Source of the DNA: Thunnus maccoyii
Lineage: Eukaryota; Chordata; Actinopteri; Scombriformes; Scombridae
NCBI RefSeq assembly: GCF_910596095.1
Contig: NC_056550.1
Coordinates: 4,216,001-4,280,000, forward strand
Direction: 5' to 3'
DNA length: 64,000 bases
In this document: in pieces, positions 27,262-39,144 of the stretch
Numbering within the stretch: position 1 is the stretch's first letter
Layout of the letters: each line of letters opens with the position of its first letter
Notes under the pieces: model-generated
What the model was told of the DNA's origin: nothing
The model's database searches: none
What the model saw: the letters and a program-made list of their open reading frames with translations, nothing else
Made by a program: the position numbers and the translations under genes

Positions 27262-27719
27262 CCCTCACTTTGCCTCTTTTTATATATTTTTGTGTGCATG
27301 TGTTTGCTGAATGTGTGTATCTGTTTTACACTCAGTTCTCTTCTTCTCTACACCTCTCTGTTCCTCAGGAGAGCCGTTATGCTATTTATATAGGTTAGAC
27401 TGCAAAGTCTAAATCCCAAAATGTGTCACAAAAAAAAACCAGTGCCTCAACCCCTGTATGAAATATAATTAGATATAATATAATGACTGAGATTAATGAG
27501 CTCAAGTTTCATAGCTATATCATTACACTGTTGTTTTCCTTTTCAATACCAAACAGTAAATGAAATTCTAACTAGCTGCTAACTCCATTACCTGCTGCTA
27601 TTGATTAACAATGTAATGCTATCATAGTCTCTCATAGCCTCCTTTAAAATCAGCATCACATGCATGGAATGAAATGGTACGATACATAATAAAGAAGGAT
27701 TGTGAAGGTTGGCTGAATA

Positions 27720-28070
27720 GCCAGGAGCAAGAATTCAACAAGAATTCAGCAGTCCAAGTGAATTTTATTCAACCTCAGTGGAGTCCCGTGCAGATATTTA
27801 CAGTGGACATAAAGAATATCTGGCCAAAGTGACAAAAATAAAAAAATAAAATAATAAACTAAACAGAAATAACCCTTTTTCTCAAAAATAGGGGAATACA
27901 AATAAAAAAAGAAAAGAAATCAACTCTGAACTGCACTTCAGAGTGCCCCCTGAGATTGGGCCCAAGGCAGGAGCTGCAGAATGAAGCTTCTCTGAATGAC
28001 TAGAAGTGTCGAGCCACCCCAGCCTCCTCCCTTTTATACAGGTGGACTCCACCTAGACAAGAGAAAAATA
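27720..28070 (-). mobile_element. possible solo LTR or retroelement promoter fragment
   Basis: Read on the minus strand it carries a TATAAAAG box (28031-28038) and then a GC-richer leader, unlike its AT-rich surroundings. Neither LTR ends nor a target duplication were confirmed, so this is a weak call. Confidence 0.25.
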
Positions 28071-31000
28071 TCTCTTACAAAACACTCACAGGGACAGCAG
28101 TATTGAATAACAATATATTATCAAATAGAAATTCATTTAACACAACTGCAATGTCTGTTCTTTTTTTCTTAACCACATTTTAAATGTGTGCATTGTACAT
28201 GTCGATTTTAGCATCAACACCTACACAGTAGGTAAACAAGCTGTCAGATAAAAATCTCTGACCAACAACAAGATTGAGAGGAGAGGGCTGCTGATGCATG
28301 TATATGTGGTGTATGCACCTTACTTTAGGGCATGGGGCTTCATTTAAAGGACACATCTAAAGAAAATATTCTTCATGCACAGTCAACATTAATACACATG
28401 TAAGTAAAATGTGACCTTGAGAAGTAAGTTTTGATATAAAACATGAACTGTTTGTTTCTATCTTCAAGTAACTATTTAGACCTGTTAGACTTCTTTGAAC
28501 CAAAATGCTGTATGTCAACATCATAATCATCATCTTTTTCTTGACATTACATGATAAATCTAGAGTCATTGTATACTGTTCTTATTGCATTGGACTGTAG
28601 CCGGCTAAACTGTTAGCAATGATAGCTTAGTAGTGACACCAAACTGGCGTATTCTCATGTTAGATAGCCAAAAGGTTTTATAGTTTATCGGTCTGATAGT
28701 CCTACAAACAGTGATAAGACCCAAGATAAGTTTTATGATCAATCCAACTTTTTTTCTGATCATGTCATACATGGACGGCTAAGTAACCATAGCCTCTATA
28801 AAACAAAACTTTAGGCTACTAGCTGAACTGATTATGTTAGTCAGTTTAAAAAGTTGGCTCTCATGAGAGATGTCAGATTAAACTAGGAAATAAACACTAA
28901 ATCTCAATGATTTAGATGTGTCACACACATTACTGTAGGTCAGGTGTAATATACAGTTTCCAGTGTAATCATTTATTGTGGTTCATGTCAAGTATATCCA
29001 TCAGCAATGATTTCGCAACCAAATTATAAAAGTTTGCTCTGTCACTTTGAGTTTTTTGCTGTTTTTCAACTCTCATTTGTGAAATTACCATAGTATTATG
29101 GGTTTTGAAGATTTTCTTTCATGTGGGCCTAGTAATAATGGTTGTAGGTATCTGATATGACTCATTTTGATTTGAGACATTCGAGTGGCTGGAATATTCA
29201 TGTGCAGATTATATGGTAAATCAAAGCCAAACCCTTCCTTCCTTTTCCAATTTTCACATTTTTATGCAAGAAAAAAAACCATGGAAACAGTCTATTTAGA
29301 AGTACATTCTTAAAAGTTTTTGGATGGAGAAGAATCTGGGCTCAGCCCCTGATGGTTAACAGTCCAGCCAACACCCCTGTATATCACATTCACAAATAGC
29401 ATATGGAAGAGGGCCACTTCAGGCAATGATGCGGAAATGCTGACCTTCTTCTGGCCTGGACAAAATGGATGTGAACCTGAAATGGCCCACATGTGAAATA
29501 GCAAATATGGCCCAAATGTCCCCAATCAAATGTGGGCCTTTTTTAGGTAAAGATGCGGTGCTCTTAGGCATGTGTATTCTGGATGTGGGCCAGTTCTTGT
29601 TTATCTGGTTTGTTCTTGGTTGACATACAGCTTGCTTGTGGCCCAGATCTGGGAAACACGAGTGGACCACCCAAGTGCCATCATTCCACGTGGTATGTGG
29701 GCCGGATGAAAGAGCAGCAAGTGTTGGTTGTGGTCTGGATCTGGGCCACAGCAATTTTGCTATCTGTGCTAACATTTTCAACTTTCAAACATACAAGTGA
29801 AACCAACATAAGGAACAACAAAAATCTGGCACAGACTGTTGAATCATTTTAGCATGTTAGATATTTACAGGACATCCACCTTCTGCCCACCTACAGATTC
29901 CCCTTCAGTCTATCCATAAACATTGATAGAGGACAGATCAATATACACAGAGGACATCTATGGCAATGTAAGATCACAACACAGGATTAAACAGTCGGTT
30001 TATCTTAATATTCAAAGTATTTGTCTTTTTCCCACTTAGTCCAGACTTATAATCAAAGGGAAAAAAGCTGAGGGTCTGGTGGATAATGGCAGCTAAGGAA
30101 CATAGAGCCAAACTGGGACAGAACCATAACAGCTTCCTCCATGACTGGGATCTGGATAAACAGCAGAAAATTGATGTACTATTATTAACTTAAAATGAAG
30201 TGTCCAGACAATCCTTTGATTTTCAAAATCACAAAGAGTGGTTGACATTTTTGCACTTGACAGTTACTGTTGGTTGGTTTGTCCAGATGGAAGGCCTTGT
30301 TTTTCCCCTGGGCACGGGGCTCTGCCCAGCATAATACAGGCTGCTCCTCATATTTATGACATGTCAGAAACAGCTTTAGTGCTGTCTTGTGTCCTGCTGT
30401 AACTCCTCTTATTCGATGCTGGAAAGCCAGGAGTGTGAATGTGTTTGTGTGTTTGCAAAAGATTTAAGTCAGAAGAATCCCAAGGGTCCATACAGGTTAG
30501 TTTTCATCATTGGAAAAGTGAGAAATATCTAGAAAATATCTATGCAGACACAGGGAGAGATCAAATAGACAGGAGAGGAGGGACGGATCTGAGAAAGGAA
30601 AAAAGTAAAAACACATTAAAAAAAATAAAATTCTCAAAAAAAGACAGAAACCAGAGAGAAATAAGAGAAGGGTTAAGAAGTGAACAAGGAGCCCCAGGGC
30701 TTCTCCATTTGATAGCTTATCATCCGATCAATAAAGCTCATTTCTACCATCGATCTCCCCACATCTTTCACACACCTGTTGGCCTCTTGGAGAATGGAGG
30801 CAGAAAAAATAAAGAGGCAGACAATCGAGAGAGCAACAACACCTTAAAGACAATGAAAGAAACATCTAAGTAGACCACAGGGAGGTAAAAGAGTGGATGG
30901 GCAAAAGAAAAGAGAGATATAAAAAGTAGAAATAGCATAAGATAAAAGAGACATCTACCTAATGCTTAGCCTTTTGTCAAAAATCCTCTACTCCTTGTCT

Positions 31001-31204
31001 TCAACTAGATGAAAATGCAGAAGCACAGACAGACTTTTTTATTCTTCAAGCTGGATGTTATTTGTTTCATGACTGATACTAATGATGAAGTTTGTTTCCA
31101 TGATCTTATTATATTTTATGGCATTTTATTTTATTTTACTTGGTGTTTTATAATGTGCTTACTTTTTATGGCTTTCAGTTTGTTTTTACATTTAAAATGT
31201 GTTC

Positions 31205-31282
31205 TGTTTTTTATTGTAAAGCACTTTGTAACTGTGTTTTGAAAAGTGATATATAAATAAAGTTATTTTTATTGTTATTATT
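31205..31282 (+). repeat. LINE2/SINE-type 3' tail
   Basis: Contains the phrase 'aaagcactttgtaactgtg' followed by 'atataaataaagtt' and an ATT-rich end, a common 3' tail of fish L2-like elements and their SINEs. The upstream part is not recognisable. Confidence 0.6.
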
Positions 31283-32926
31283 ATGATAACAAATTGATTA
31301 TGATCATTACCATATCAAGGAGCTTGGTAATGGTATGGGTTGGATGGAGGGCAATGGACATTTTGGTTTCACTTTATTTTTAGTGTTTTAATTCCTGAAG
31401 TTTATGTTTCTTGGCCCTAGTACAAAAAGACTCATTGTTTTTAACTAGTGTGGTGTTGGGCAATCGCTCAGAAATTAAAATATGTTTTAACAAGGTTGGG
31501 AGGGATTCTTACTGACCTTTGACATCTAGAGCAGCTCCAGTGACTGCACACATGAAGCATCCTCATGAAGTTGCAGGGTTGAAAAAAAAATCCAAGTGAT
31601 TCCTGAATGAAGTCTTATCAGTGGCTAAACTAGCCAGCTAAAATAAACACAACATGGAAATATTAGCCCGTTTTCACTACAGGAATTGTCCCAGGGGCCC
31701 AGAAACCTTTCTTAATGACTGAGGAAAATCCTACATTTTGACAGGAAAAACTAAGGTCTACATTTACCTTAGTTTCAGGGCTGGGGGTCTTACCTTCTAA
31801 AAAGTCCCTACCAGGGGGGCAGTACTCTCTGATGACCCAGAAGCTATTGGAATGGGTCTTGCAGTACCTGAATGTTGACAAACATAAACCTTTTTTTGCT
31901 GTCAGTAAAGAGTTTATATCTTCCATTTTTTGCTAAAAGCAACACTATCATTGGCTGTATGACTCTATTTACTATGTTTTTCTGCCTTCTACCTGTGACA
32001 TTTTGAGAAAGACTCCAACCCACAAAGAGAATGCACAGTACTATTAATGAACTATGAATACCATGAATGGTTCTTGTTTTGCAGTGTAAAGCAGCCCAAC
32101 ATATTTTCTGCCACAAAATGTAAAATGTAGAAGGCTTCTTTGTTTACATTTTTTTCTTCTAATATGTCAAAATTGTTAGTACATAATGCTACATTTGTCA
32201 CCTTTTGATGAATCAGTTGTCACCATGTCATAACTCTAACGCCATTTGGTGGACATCTTGATCCAAAATGACTCACAATGGCTCACAAAAGCTCATCCAC
32301 TTTTAGCTAGGATGGCCCAGTGGGAATCAAACAGCTAACCCTGGCTGTGTTAGAGTGTCTCACTCTTCCCACATAGTACTGCAAATAAAGCAGCATCTAA
32401 CCATACCAGAAGAGTTGTCATTCATGAGAAATGAAATCTGTCAAAATTAAGGTTAATATCAGCTGTTTGTTTGATTGATTGATCAGGGAACAGAATTAGT
32501 CTGTAATAAGTTGTTTCACAGTGAGCTTGCCATGAAGTGCTTCCTCCAGGCCAGGTATGCTGATCTAATGTTTATTTAAGTCATCAATCAGATTTTGGCA
32601 GTTTGTAGGGGGAGCAGCACACACACTGATGTAAAAATTAGAGTGCTACCTGGAGAGACAGGAAAGGATCACAAAATTAAGCCTGCAGGATGAATTGCTC
32701 ATCACTGCATACACCAATGCTGCTGTGATGTTAGTGCATTAGTCTGGTAGGATAGAGCTGTAGGCAGTGTTGTGGCATTAAAAAGAAACAGCCCAGAGAT
32801 ACACAACATGTGTAGCTGAGTTATTGTGCCATCCCTCTCTCTCCATTTTTTGAAACTGTATGTCCTTAATGTAATGTTATTGTTACTATTTTATACACTG
32901 GCCCTGAGATCTCAACACTTTGCAAC

Positions 32927-33202
32927 TTAAAGGACCAGTATGTAAGACTTAGTGGCATCCAGTAGTGAGGTTGCAGACTGCAACAAACTGGAAGGCCCTC
33001 TCTAGAGCCAGTGTTTGGTTTGTCAGTTCTGGGCTACAGTAGAAACATGGTGGTGTTACATGGTGGGCTCCATGGAAGAGGACCCATATAAAGGGCTCAT
33101 TCTAAGGTAATGAAAACACAACAATGAATGAAAAAACACTTATATTATTATATTCAATTTCTGCCAGTATATCCCCCTAAACCCTACACACTGCTCCTTT
33201 AA
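32927..33202. mobile_element. 276-bp MITE with TTAAAGGA-type ends
   Basis: Starts TTAAAGGACCAGTATGTAAG and ends with the inverse (CACACTGCTCCTTTAA). The same family is present at 34838-36447, where it is interrupted. No coding capacity. Confidence 0.75.
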
Positions 33203-34184
33203 GAAAGCACATACAAATAGACAATAAACTGCAAACGCACAAAAATGCACAATCAAATACAGAAAATACAACCAAACACAGAGATGTGTAAACAGAATAC
33301 AGACAACACAACCTGACTACAGATGCAGGTTATTTTGTCTGTATATGCAATGTGTTTCTGTATTCGGTTGTGTTTTCTGTATTTGCTGCATATTTTTTAT
33401 GCTGCATTGTCTCAAATTAGAAAAGATGTTTTCTTCATTTGATTGTGTTTTTTTTCTATTTGCATGTGTTTTAATAAGTTGCAGTGCCTTGAGCTCTCAA
33501 GATCACTGTCGCTTTTATATGTAACAGAAGCAGCCGGTAAGCAGCAAGTAAAAAAAATGGAATACCTCAACTTGACTTTGACTTCAACACCAAATCAGAC
33601 TCCAAGGTCTATCCTAAACAAAGCACAAAGATCACAATTTATATCACAAAGTGCAGCAAACCAGCTCTTAATTTTCCTCACAATTAATATACTTTTAAGC
33701 AATCCAACTGTGGCCAATCATGTGCAAGTAGGATGGAATGGTGCATTTGACTTAGTCCTGATTTGGTATCTGGTATCTCTGTAAGCAGCAAAAGGATTTT
33801 TCACCTTTGGTGAGAAATCAACCAAAGGACCACCCAGACTGCAGCACACAACGCACAAATCAGATTATTGAGATGAGAGTTTTGTATGTTTAGAATGAAC
33901 TGGCTGCCAGTGTAAACAGTGTCCTCCGCTGAGGAAGTCTGTCTCCAGGAGAAACAAAGTTTACCACCTCACTGGACTGGAGAATCCATCATCATTATGA
34001 CCTCATATCTGTCACCATGGAAAATGTGCAGTCATTTCCCGCCAAGTGTGTGCGTGTGTGTTTGTGTGTTTGTATATGTGTGCTGGAGTCTTAAGTGTTG
34101 GGGTGGGGAGGGGGACAAAATATCATGCCAAGGGATTAATTATCATCTGCAAGTCTTGCACACTTTTCTCCACAATTGTGTGAA

Positions 34185-34240
<56 letters not shown>

Positions 34241-34837
34241 TATACACTTGCATCTATATCACTTGTTTGTCAGCAAAATGCCTTCACTCTGGAGGACGTC
34301 ATTCTACGTGCATGAGCACATTTGGTCCTTACGACTGTAGAAATGCAAGAACTTACGCACATGCACACACTCATATACAAATAACACAAACACATGCTCA
34401 GTCACAATCACATACACCTACACACAACAACCCCCTGTGGAGCCTGTGAAGACATTTCAGTCCGTGAGGACAATTACCAAGAATTTGACGAGAGGAGGAC
34501 ACAGTGTGAGAGGCATAAAAACAGATCATTGGAAAGAAAGAAAGGAAAACTTTGTGATAATAACCTACAAACTAAAGGGGTAACTGTAAGGCAATGGAAA
34601 CACTGTATTCAAAAAAGAATCCTGTTTTATTTTAGTAGGGGCAGAAAACAGATTGACAAAAAACTAAATAAAATTTAAAAATTATATATATGATTATGCA
34701 TTTGCATCTGAGAAAGAAAGTGATCATAAATATTTCCCTTTTTTAGGGCCCAGATTTACTTGCAGGCTCAAAAGGGAACAATCAAAAGAACAATAAATCC
34801 TTGGTAAAACATGTTTGTTTAGTTAGTAAAGCCTTTA
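33203..34837. other. intergenic, low-complexity sequence
   Basis: An imperfect inverted repeat centred near 33320 (ATACAGAAAATACAACCAAAC and its complement) is followed by a segment (about 33410-33510) related to one at 52690-52785. A CA microsatellite lies at 34188-34240. No gene was recognised. Confidence 0.5.
34188..34240. repeat. (CA)n microsatellite
   Basis: About 25 CA units with one A-rich interruption. Confidence 0.95.
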
Positions 34838-35078
34838 TTAAAGGACCAGTGTGCAGAATATAGTGACATCTAACAGTGAGGGTGCAGATTGCAACCAAAT
34901 TATTACACTTCCCCTCCCTCTCCCCTTCCAAGCATGTAGGAGAACCCACGGTGGCTGCAAAACCTGCCAAAAATGCAAAAGGCCCTCTCTAGAACCAGTG
35001 TTTGGTTTGTCCATTCTGGGCTACTGTAGAAACATGGCAGAATCCGTGGAAGGGGACCTGCTCATCATTTCATTCAAA

Positions 35079-36285
35079 GATCATTTCTTTGTTGTAACAA
35101 TGCTTCTTGGCAATAAATCTTATACCATTGGAAAGCCTGTTTATTTCCCTTTTAAATGGTGCCACATTTGTAAGGAACATGCATTTGTGTGATGAGCAGC
35201 AGAGCTAAGTATGTGGCTTGCGCCCATGAAAAATTTGCCAAATCTTCTCTGCCAATGCCAAACAGCTCATTTTGCTGTTGCTATTGACTCTTGTTTTGAG
35301 CTTCTGGTACCCCCAGGTGCTGCCAGGAGGCCTGCCATGACTGCCCTTCACCGTCAGTCCTGTTTGCGCTGGTGTCGGCAACAGGTGCACTGGAACCTGA
35401 ACATGTGGAGGAACGTTATGTTCAACGATGAGTCCAGATTCTGCCTATGGCAGTTGGATCGTAGGGTCAAAGTGTGGAAAAGACACGGACAACGCTATGC
35501 TGATTGCTGCACCGATAGAGTAGCATATTTGGTGGAGGCAGTGTGATGGTGTAGGGCGGCATCTCCCTCACTGGAAAAACTAAGCTTGTCATCATTGGAG
35601 GCAATCTCAATGAAGAGAGATATTGAGATGAGATTCTGCAACCAGTGGCAATCCCATATCTCCACAGTCTGGGACCGAACTCTATCCTCCAAGATGACAA
35701 TGCTCACCCCCACAGAGCGAGGTTTATCAGTGAGTACCTCCAGAATTTGGGAGTGGAGAGGATGGAATGGCCTGCCAGCACCTCAACCCCATTGAACACT
35801 TGTGGGATCAGCTTGGGCATGCTGTTCATGCCAGAGTGACCAACACAACCACGTTGGCTGACTTGCAACAAATGCTGGTTGAAGAATGGGATGCCATCCA
35901 ACAGCAGTGTGTGACCAGGCTGGTGACCAGCATGAAGAGGAGGTGCCAGGCTGTTGTGGCTGTGTATGGTTCTTCTACACACTACTGAGGCTCCTGTTTG
36001 TTAAATGAATAAATTGATAAATTGCCAATATTTCTTGTTTCTTCAAACTTCAATCATCCAATCCACAAAACACCAAATAATGTCAATGGCAGAATAAACT
36101 GTTTGGCATTGGCAAAAAAGATTTGGCAAATTTTTCATGGGCACAACCCACATACTCAGCTCTGCTGCTCATCCCACATATGCATGTTCCTTACAAATGT
36201 GGCACCATTTAAAAGGGAAATAAACAGGCTTTCCAACAGTATAAGATTTATTGCCAAGAAGCATTGTTACAACAAAGAAATGATC
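35079..36285 (+). mobile_element. Tc1-like DNA transposon with 187-bp inverted repeats
   Basis: The terminal repeats 35079-35265 and 36099-36285 are both 187 bases and about 95% identical by hand count (roughly 9 mismatches). Between them lies a decayed transposase. About 1.2 kb in total. The outer ends may extend slightly further but diverge beyond these points. Confidence 0.85.
35320..35988 (+). pseudogene. Tc1-like transposase, N-terminal part missing, frame broken
   Basis: Tc1/mariner transposases cut and paste DNA with a DDE/D catalytic triad. The three acidic blocks are visible in order: VMFNDESRFCLW (about 35420), ILQDDNAHPHRAR (about 35690) and LNPIEHLWDQLGHA (about 35775). They fall in different frames. 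An apparent frameshift occurs near 35530, and a TGG-to-TAG type stop stands where the family has MVWGG (about 35548). There are further breaks before the last block. The paired-type DNA-binding region normally found at the N-terminus is absent, since the left inverted repeat ends just before the catalytic core. Not functional. Confidence 0.85.
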
Positions 36286-36698
36286 TACCAAACACAAATT
36301 TCCTTACTTTTTGTGCTATGTTTATGTAGCTATAAAGGGCTCATTCTAAGGTAATGAAAACACAACAATTCTTATTTTCAGGTGATTATACACTCTGCCA
36401 AGTCCATTCCACTAGATGCCACTAAATCTTACACACTGGTCCTTTAAATTTGATGTTGGCACTAGTTCCAACAGTAGAGGTGGTAAATTTATTGCATAAC
36501 TGCCACAGTATGGTCCAATGACCATCATTTTGCAATGTAACCACTATGCTTTATGTTATAGAGTTGGGATATACAGTGAGTGTCTATAGGTGTCACTGTT
36601 TTTGTGTGTGTTTTGTCACAGTGGCTATCAGTACTCATGTGTTTCTTCCATGTTCTTCCCAGTCACTGTGTTTATAACAGCAAAATGGATGAACTTCC

Positions 36699-37304
36699 TT
36701 AAATGGTCAGTTCACCCAAATTACAAAAATAAATAAATAAAAAACTTATGTTCTTACTTACCTCTAGGGGTATTCAGCCATGCAGATAGCTTCTTCTTTT
36801 TTCTTTTTTTTTAGCCAGCTTTTGAATAATCTGTCTCAGAGATTTCTCCAGTGTAATAGAGGTCAATGGCATTCACAGCATTGAAAATTGATATAAAAAT
36901 AAATAAATTAATAAACTGCTACATGGCTTTAAAAATCAGTGTTGCTGTTATTCTGGATAATTAACAAAACATACTTTTAAAGCTTTTATAGATCCCTACT
37001 AAAACTGTTAACAGCATGTTTCCGTCGACTATCCAGAGTAAAAGAAACACTGATTCTTGAAAAAGATGCTGCCGTTGGCATTTTATAATGTACATTTTCT
37101 ATATATTGCACATTACAAACAAAATTAAATTTACCTCCTTTGGGATGCAAGCAGATATCTCAGACACAGGTATCTCAAAATCTGAACAAATAACACCAAA
37201 ACTATCCGCATGCCTAGATACCACTAGATGTAAGTAAGAACATGTTTTTATTTATTTCTATTTATAGATGTACTTATTGTAATTTGGGTGAACTGCCCCT
37301 TTAA
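36699..37304. mobile_element. 606-bp MITE with TTAAA(T/G)GG ends
   Basis: The left end TTAAATGGTCAGTTCACCC and the right end (inverted) TTAAAGGGGCAGTTCACCC match. An internal inverted pair also occurs around 36950-37050. No transposase. Confidence 0.75.
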
Positions 37305-37432
37305 ATACTCATTCTAGGTTAAAGACTGAATCATAAGATGCAATAATATTACTTATAGCAGAAAATAGCAGGACAGACTATTATTTATATTAAAAGTTAT
37401 AAATTCAATATATATATCAATTATATATATTG

Positions 37433-37534
37433 CTCTTCTCTTCTCTTCTCTTCTCTTCTCTTCTCTTCTCTTCTCTTCTCTTCTCTTCTCTTCTCTTCTC
37501 TTCTCTTCTCTTCTCTTCTCTTCTCTTCTCTTCT
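37433..37534. repeat. (CTCTT)n pentanucleotide array
   Basis: About 20 near-perfect copies of a five-base unit over 102 bases, uninterrupted. The open frames here are artefacts of the repeat. Confidence 0.97.
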
Positions 37535-38124
37535 GGCATTTCCACTTCTTTTCTCCTAATGCCTTTATTTCTTCTCTCCTCTGTTGTGAGCCCCTCAGGG
37601 CAGGACTCATAAAACATTCAACTGCTGCTTTTCTTTGTCACCTGCTGCGGCGCGCCAACAAATAACTTCTCCCCATGAAACCAAATGTCACTGGAACCTT
37701 TTAAAGTTAGTAATTTAGTCACCTGAGGGGAGTTTAATGCACTGCTAGCAGTTAGGACTTTATCTTATTCTTCCCTCCACTTTCTGTCTCCCTCACTCCC
37801 TTCCTCCTGCGTGTCTGTCCTCTGTGTAAATAGAATGCTGGCGCCATCATATGGTCACACAAGGCCATTATATATGTATTTATCTATTTCTTTCATAAAT
37901 CCCTGCCCCATGTACACAGTAATGTAGGCTACAAATATTATTTTCTGAAAATCAAAAACTTTATTTTGTTTCATCAAATTATACAAATTACAAACAATTA
38001 TAAAATAAATAATCTCTTCATTTTGTTATCGTAAACGTTGCTCATTGTAGACAGTCTTTTAGTGGAAGCGTGTGTGTGTGTGAGCATAAAAACATATGCA
38101 TGTTTATTTAAGGTCATGTGTGTA

Positions 38125-38587
38125 TTAGTCTGTGTGGTCCTCCTCTGTCTTGTCCTTGGTGATGGGAAATTCCAACGATGTCCTGAACCGAATGGGCACC
38201 TCATGCTCTTCACTGATTGGCTGTTTGGCCACAGGGGCGTGGATACGCAGCTGTCCGTCATCCATCAGGGAGCAGGATAGGCCGGACAGATCCAGGTGAG
38301 GAGGCAAGTCGATCTTTTGGGCAAATCCCATCTGAGAGGAGGCCGAGGAGCAGAAGGAAGCGCTGGAGGAGGAGGAGGAGCAGGACTGAGTCTCCTCGGC
38401 TCCGGCCTGCTTCATGGCCACCACTGCCAGGCTGCGCCCCTCCAGTTTGACTGTGATGTCACTGGGGGCATAACCGCGTGCATCTAGGGTCACCAGGAGG
38501 TCACTGTTGTTTTCTGTATCCTGCAGGGCTTCCTTTTGCAGCTCTGAGCTGGGAGTTTCTTTCAGCTGCTCTTTACCGTCACTCAGC
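38125..38587 (-). CDS. small HSP exon 2 (crystallin domain and tail)
   Basis: Begins after a TTTCAG acceptor. It encodes the linker, the alpha-crystallin domain with its serine insert and an acidic tail ending EEDHTD, then TAA. Confidence 0.85.
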
Positions 38588-38921
38588 CTGAAAGAGAATC
38601 AGAATCTGGATCAAAATCAGCTCCCTGACTCTACTGGTCTAAAACATAAGCCAGGCAAGGTGTAGCTACTTCTGAGATAGCCAGTTACTGTACATACCTG
38701 GAGAAAGAGGAGGAAATGAAGGGCAAAGGGCTAAGTTTGAGCAGGTGGGGCCCATTGTGAAGCTCCCTCAGGAGGCTGTTGGCCAGCGTGACTCTGCGGT
38801 TGAAGAAGTCTTGCTGCAGCGAGGAGAGAGACTCATGATGCAGCGGCCACAGCAGCCGCTCCTGGCTGAAGAAAGGGTCATTGCCAAACAGGCTGTTCAA
38901 GGCTGCGTGCTGGGACATCAT
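38125..38921 (-). CDS. small heat-shock protein, hsp30/hspb9-like, 2 exons
   Basis: ATP-independent chaperone of the alpha-crystallin family, expected in cytosol/nucleus. Exon 1 is 38698-38921 and exon 2 is 38125-38587. The donor is GTATGT, the acceptor TTTCAG, and the phase fits (Arg codon split). About 228 residues starting at the ATG pair (38921 or 38918); no ATG is in frame further upstream. The N-terminal region is rich in Leu/Phe, with a WPLHHE string. The crystallin domain runs from LLVTLDARGYAPSDITVKLE to GQLRIHAP. A run of serines (CSSSSSSASFCSSASS) sits in the loop where other family members have a short linker. The FAQKIDLPP string, lacking the alphaB Arg, resembles fish hsp30 proteins. 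In human, HSPB9 and PYY are both on 17q21, so hspb9 is the leading candidate name, unproven. Confidence 0.85.
38698..38921 (-). CDS. small HSP exon 1 (N-terminal arm)
   Basis: Starts at ATGATGTCCCAG and ends ISSSFS plus two bases before a GTATGT donor. Confidence 0.82.
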
Positions 38922-39100
38922 GTCAGAAGACAGTTCTTGATAAAAACCTTGTTTATAAGGCAAGCTATGAGTGTTGCGTATCCTTGCCGCTTTGGCTTGA
39001 GATTCTTCAGATTCCCCTTCTCAGACTTGATATCTCAAGGCTCCAGTGAAGAGTAAGAGCTCAGAGTCTCTTAAGTTTCTTCTGTGTTGTTAGTCCTCTT

Positions 39101-39118
39101 TCAAGTAGTTTGGGACAT
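39101..39118 (-). other. 5-codon upstream ORF in the small-HSP leader
   Basis: ATG TCC CAA ACT ACT TGA lies in the inferred 5' UTR, between the TATA box and the main start. It could reduce or gate translation. This is inference only. Confidence 0.35.
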
Positions 39119-39134
39119 CACACAAGACTTCTCT

Positions 39135-39144
39135 CCTTTATATA
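39135..39144 (-). promoter_or_regulatory. TATA box of the small-HSP gene
   Basis: TATATAAAGG on the minus strand, about 215 bases upstream of the start codon, with GC-richer flanks. I did not find a clear tandem nGAAn heat-shock element within the next 110 bases upstream. Confidence 0.65.

Larger units (their letters stand above)
26421..32926. other. intergenic, no gene recognised
   Basis: Contains a GT microsatellite, an LTR-like segment (27720-28070), a stretch repeating 'gggcc'/'tggcccac' words (about 29440-29760) and a LINE/SINE-type tail (31205-31282). No coding domain is visible. Confidence 0.5.
34838..36447. mobile_element. MITE of the 32927 family, split by a Tc1-like transposon
   Basis: The left half (34838 to about 35078) and right half (about 36332-36447) match consecutive parts of the 32927-33202 element. 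The right half resumes at 'tataaagggctcattctaagg' and ends CACACTGGTCCTTTAA. The inserted DNA is the Tc1-like element at 35079-36285, with some unassigned bases on its right. Confidence 0.75.

Noticed and set aside
30439-30873. 144-codon Lys/Glu/Arg-rich plus-strand frame
   Set aside because: Not started by a convincing ATG context, low complexity, no family similarity and no splice neighbours.
37353-37617. Arg-Glu repeat protein frames
   Set aside because: Translation of the CTCTT array.
38217-38487. Plus-strand Arg/Gly-rich frames
   Set aside because: Antisense shadows of small-HSP exon 2.
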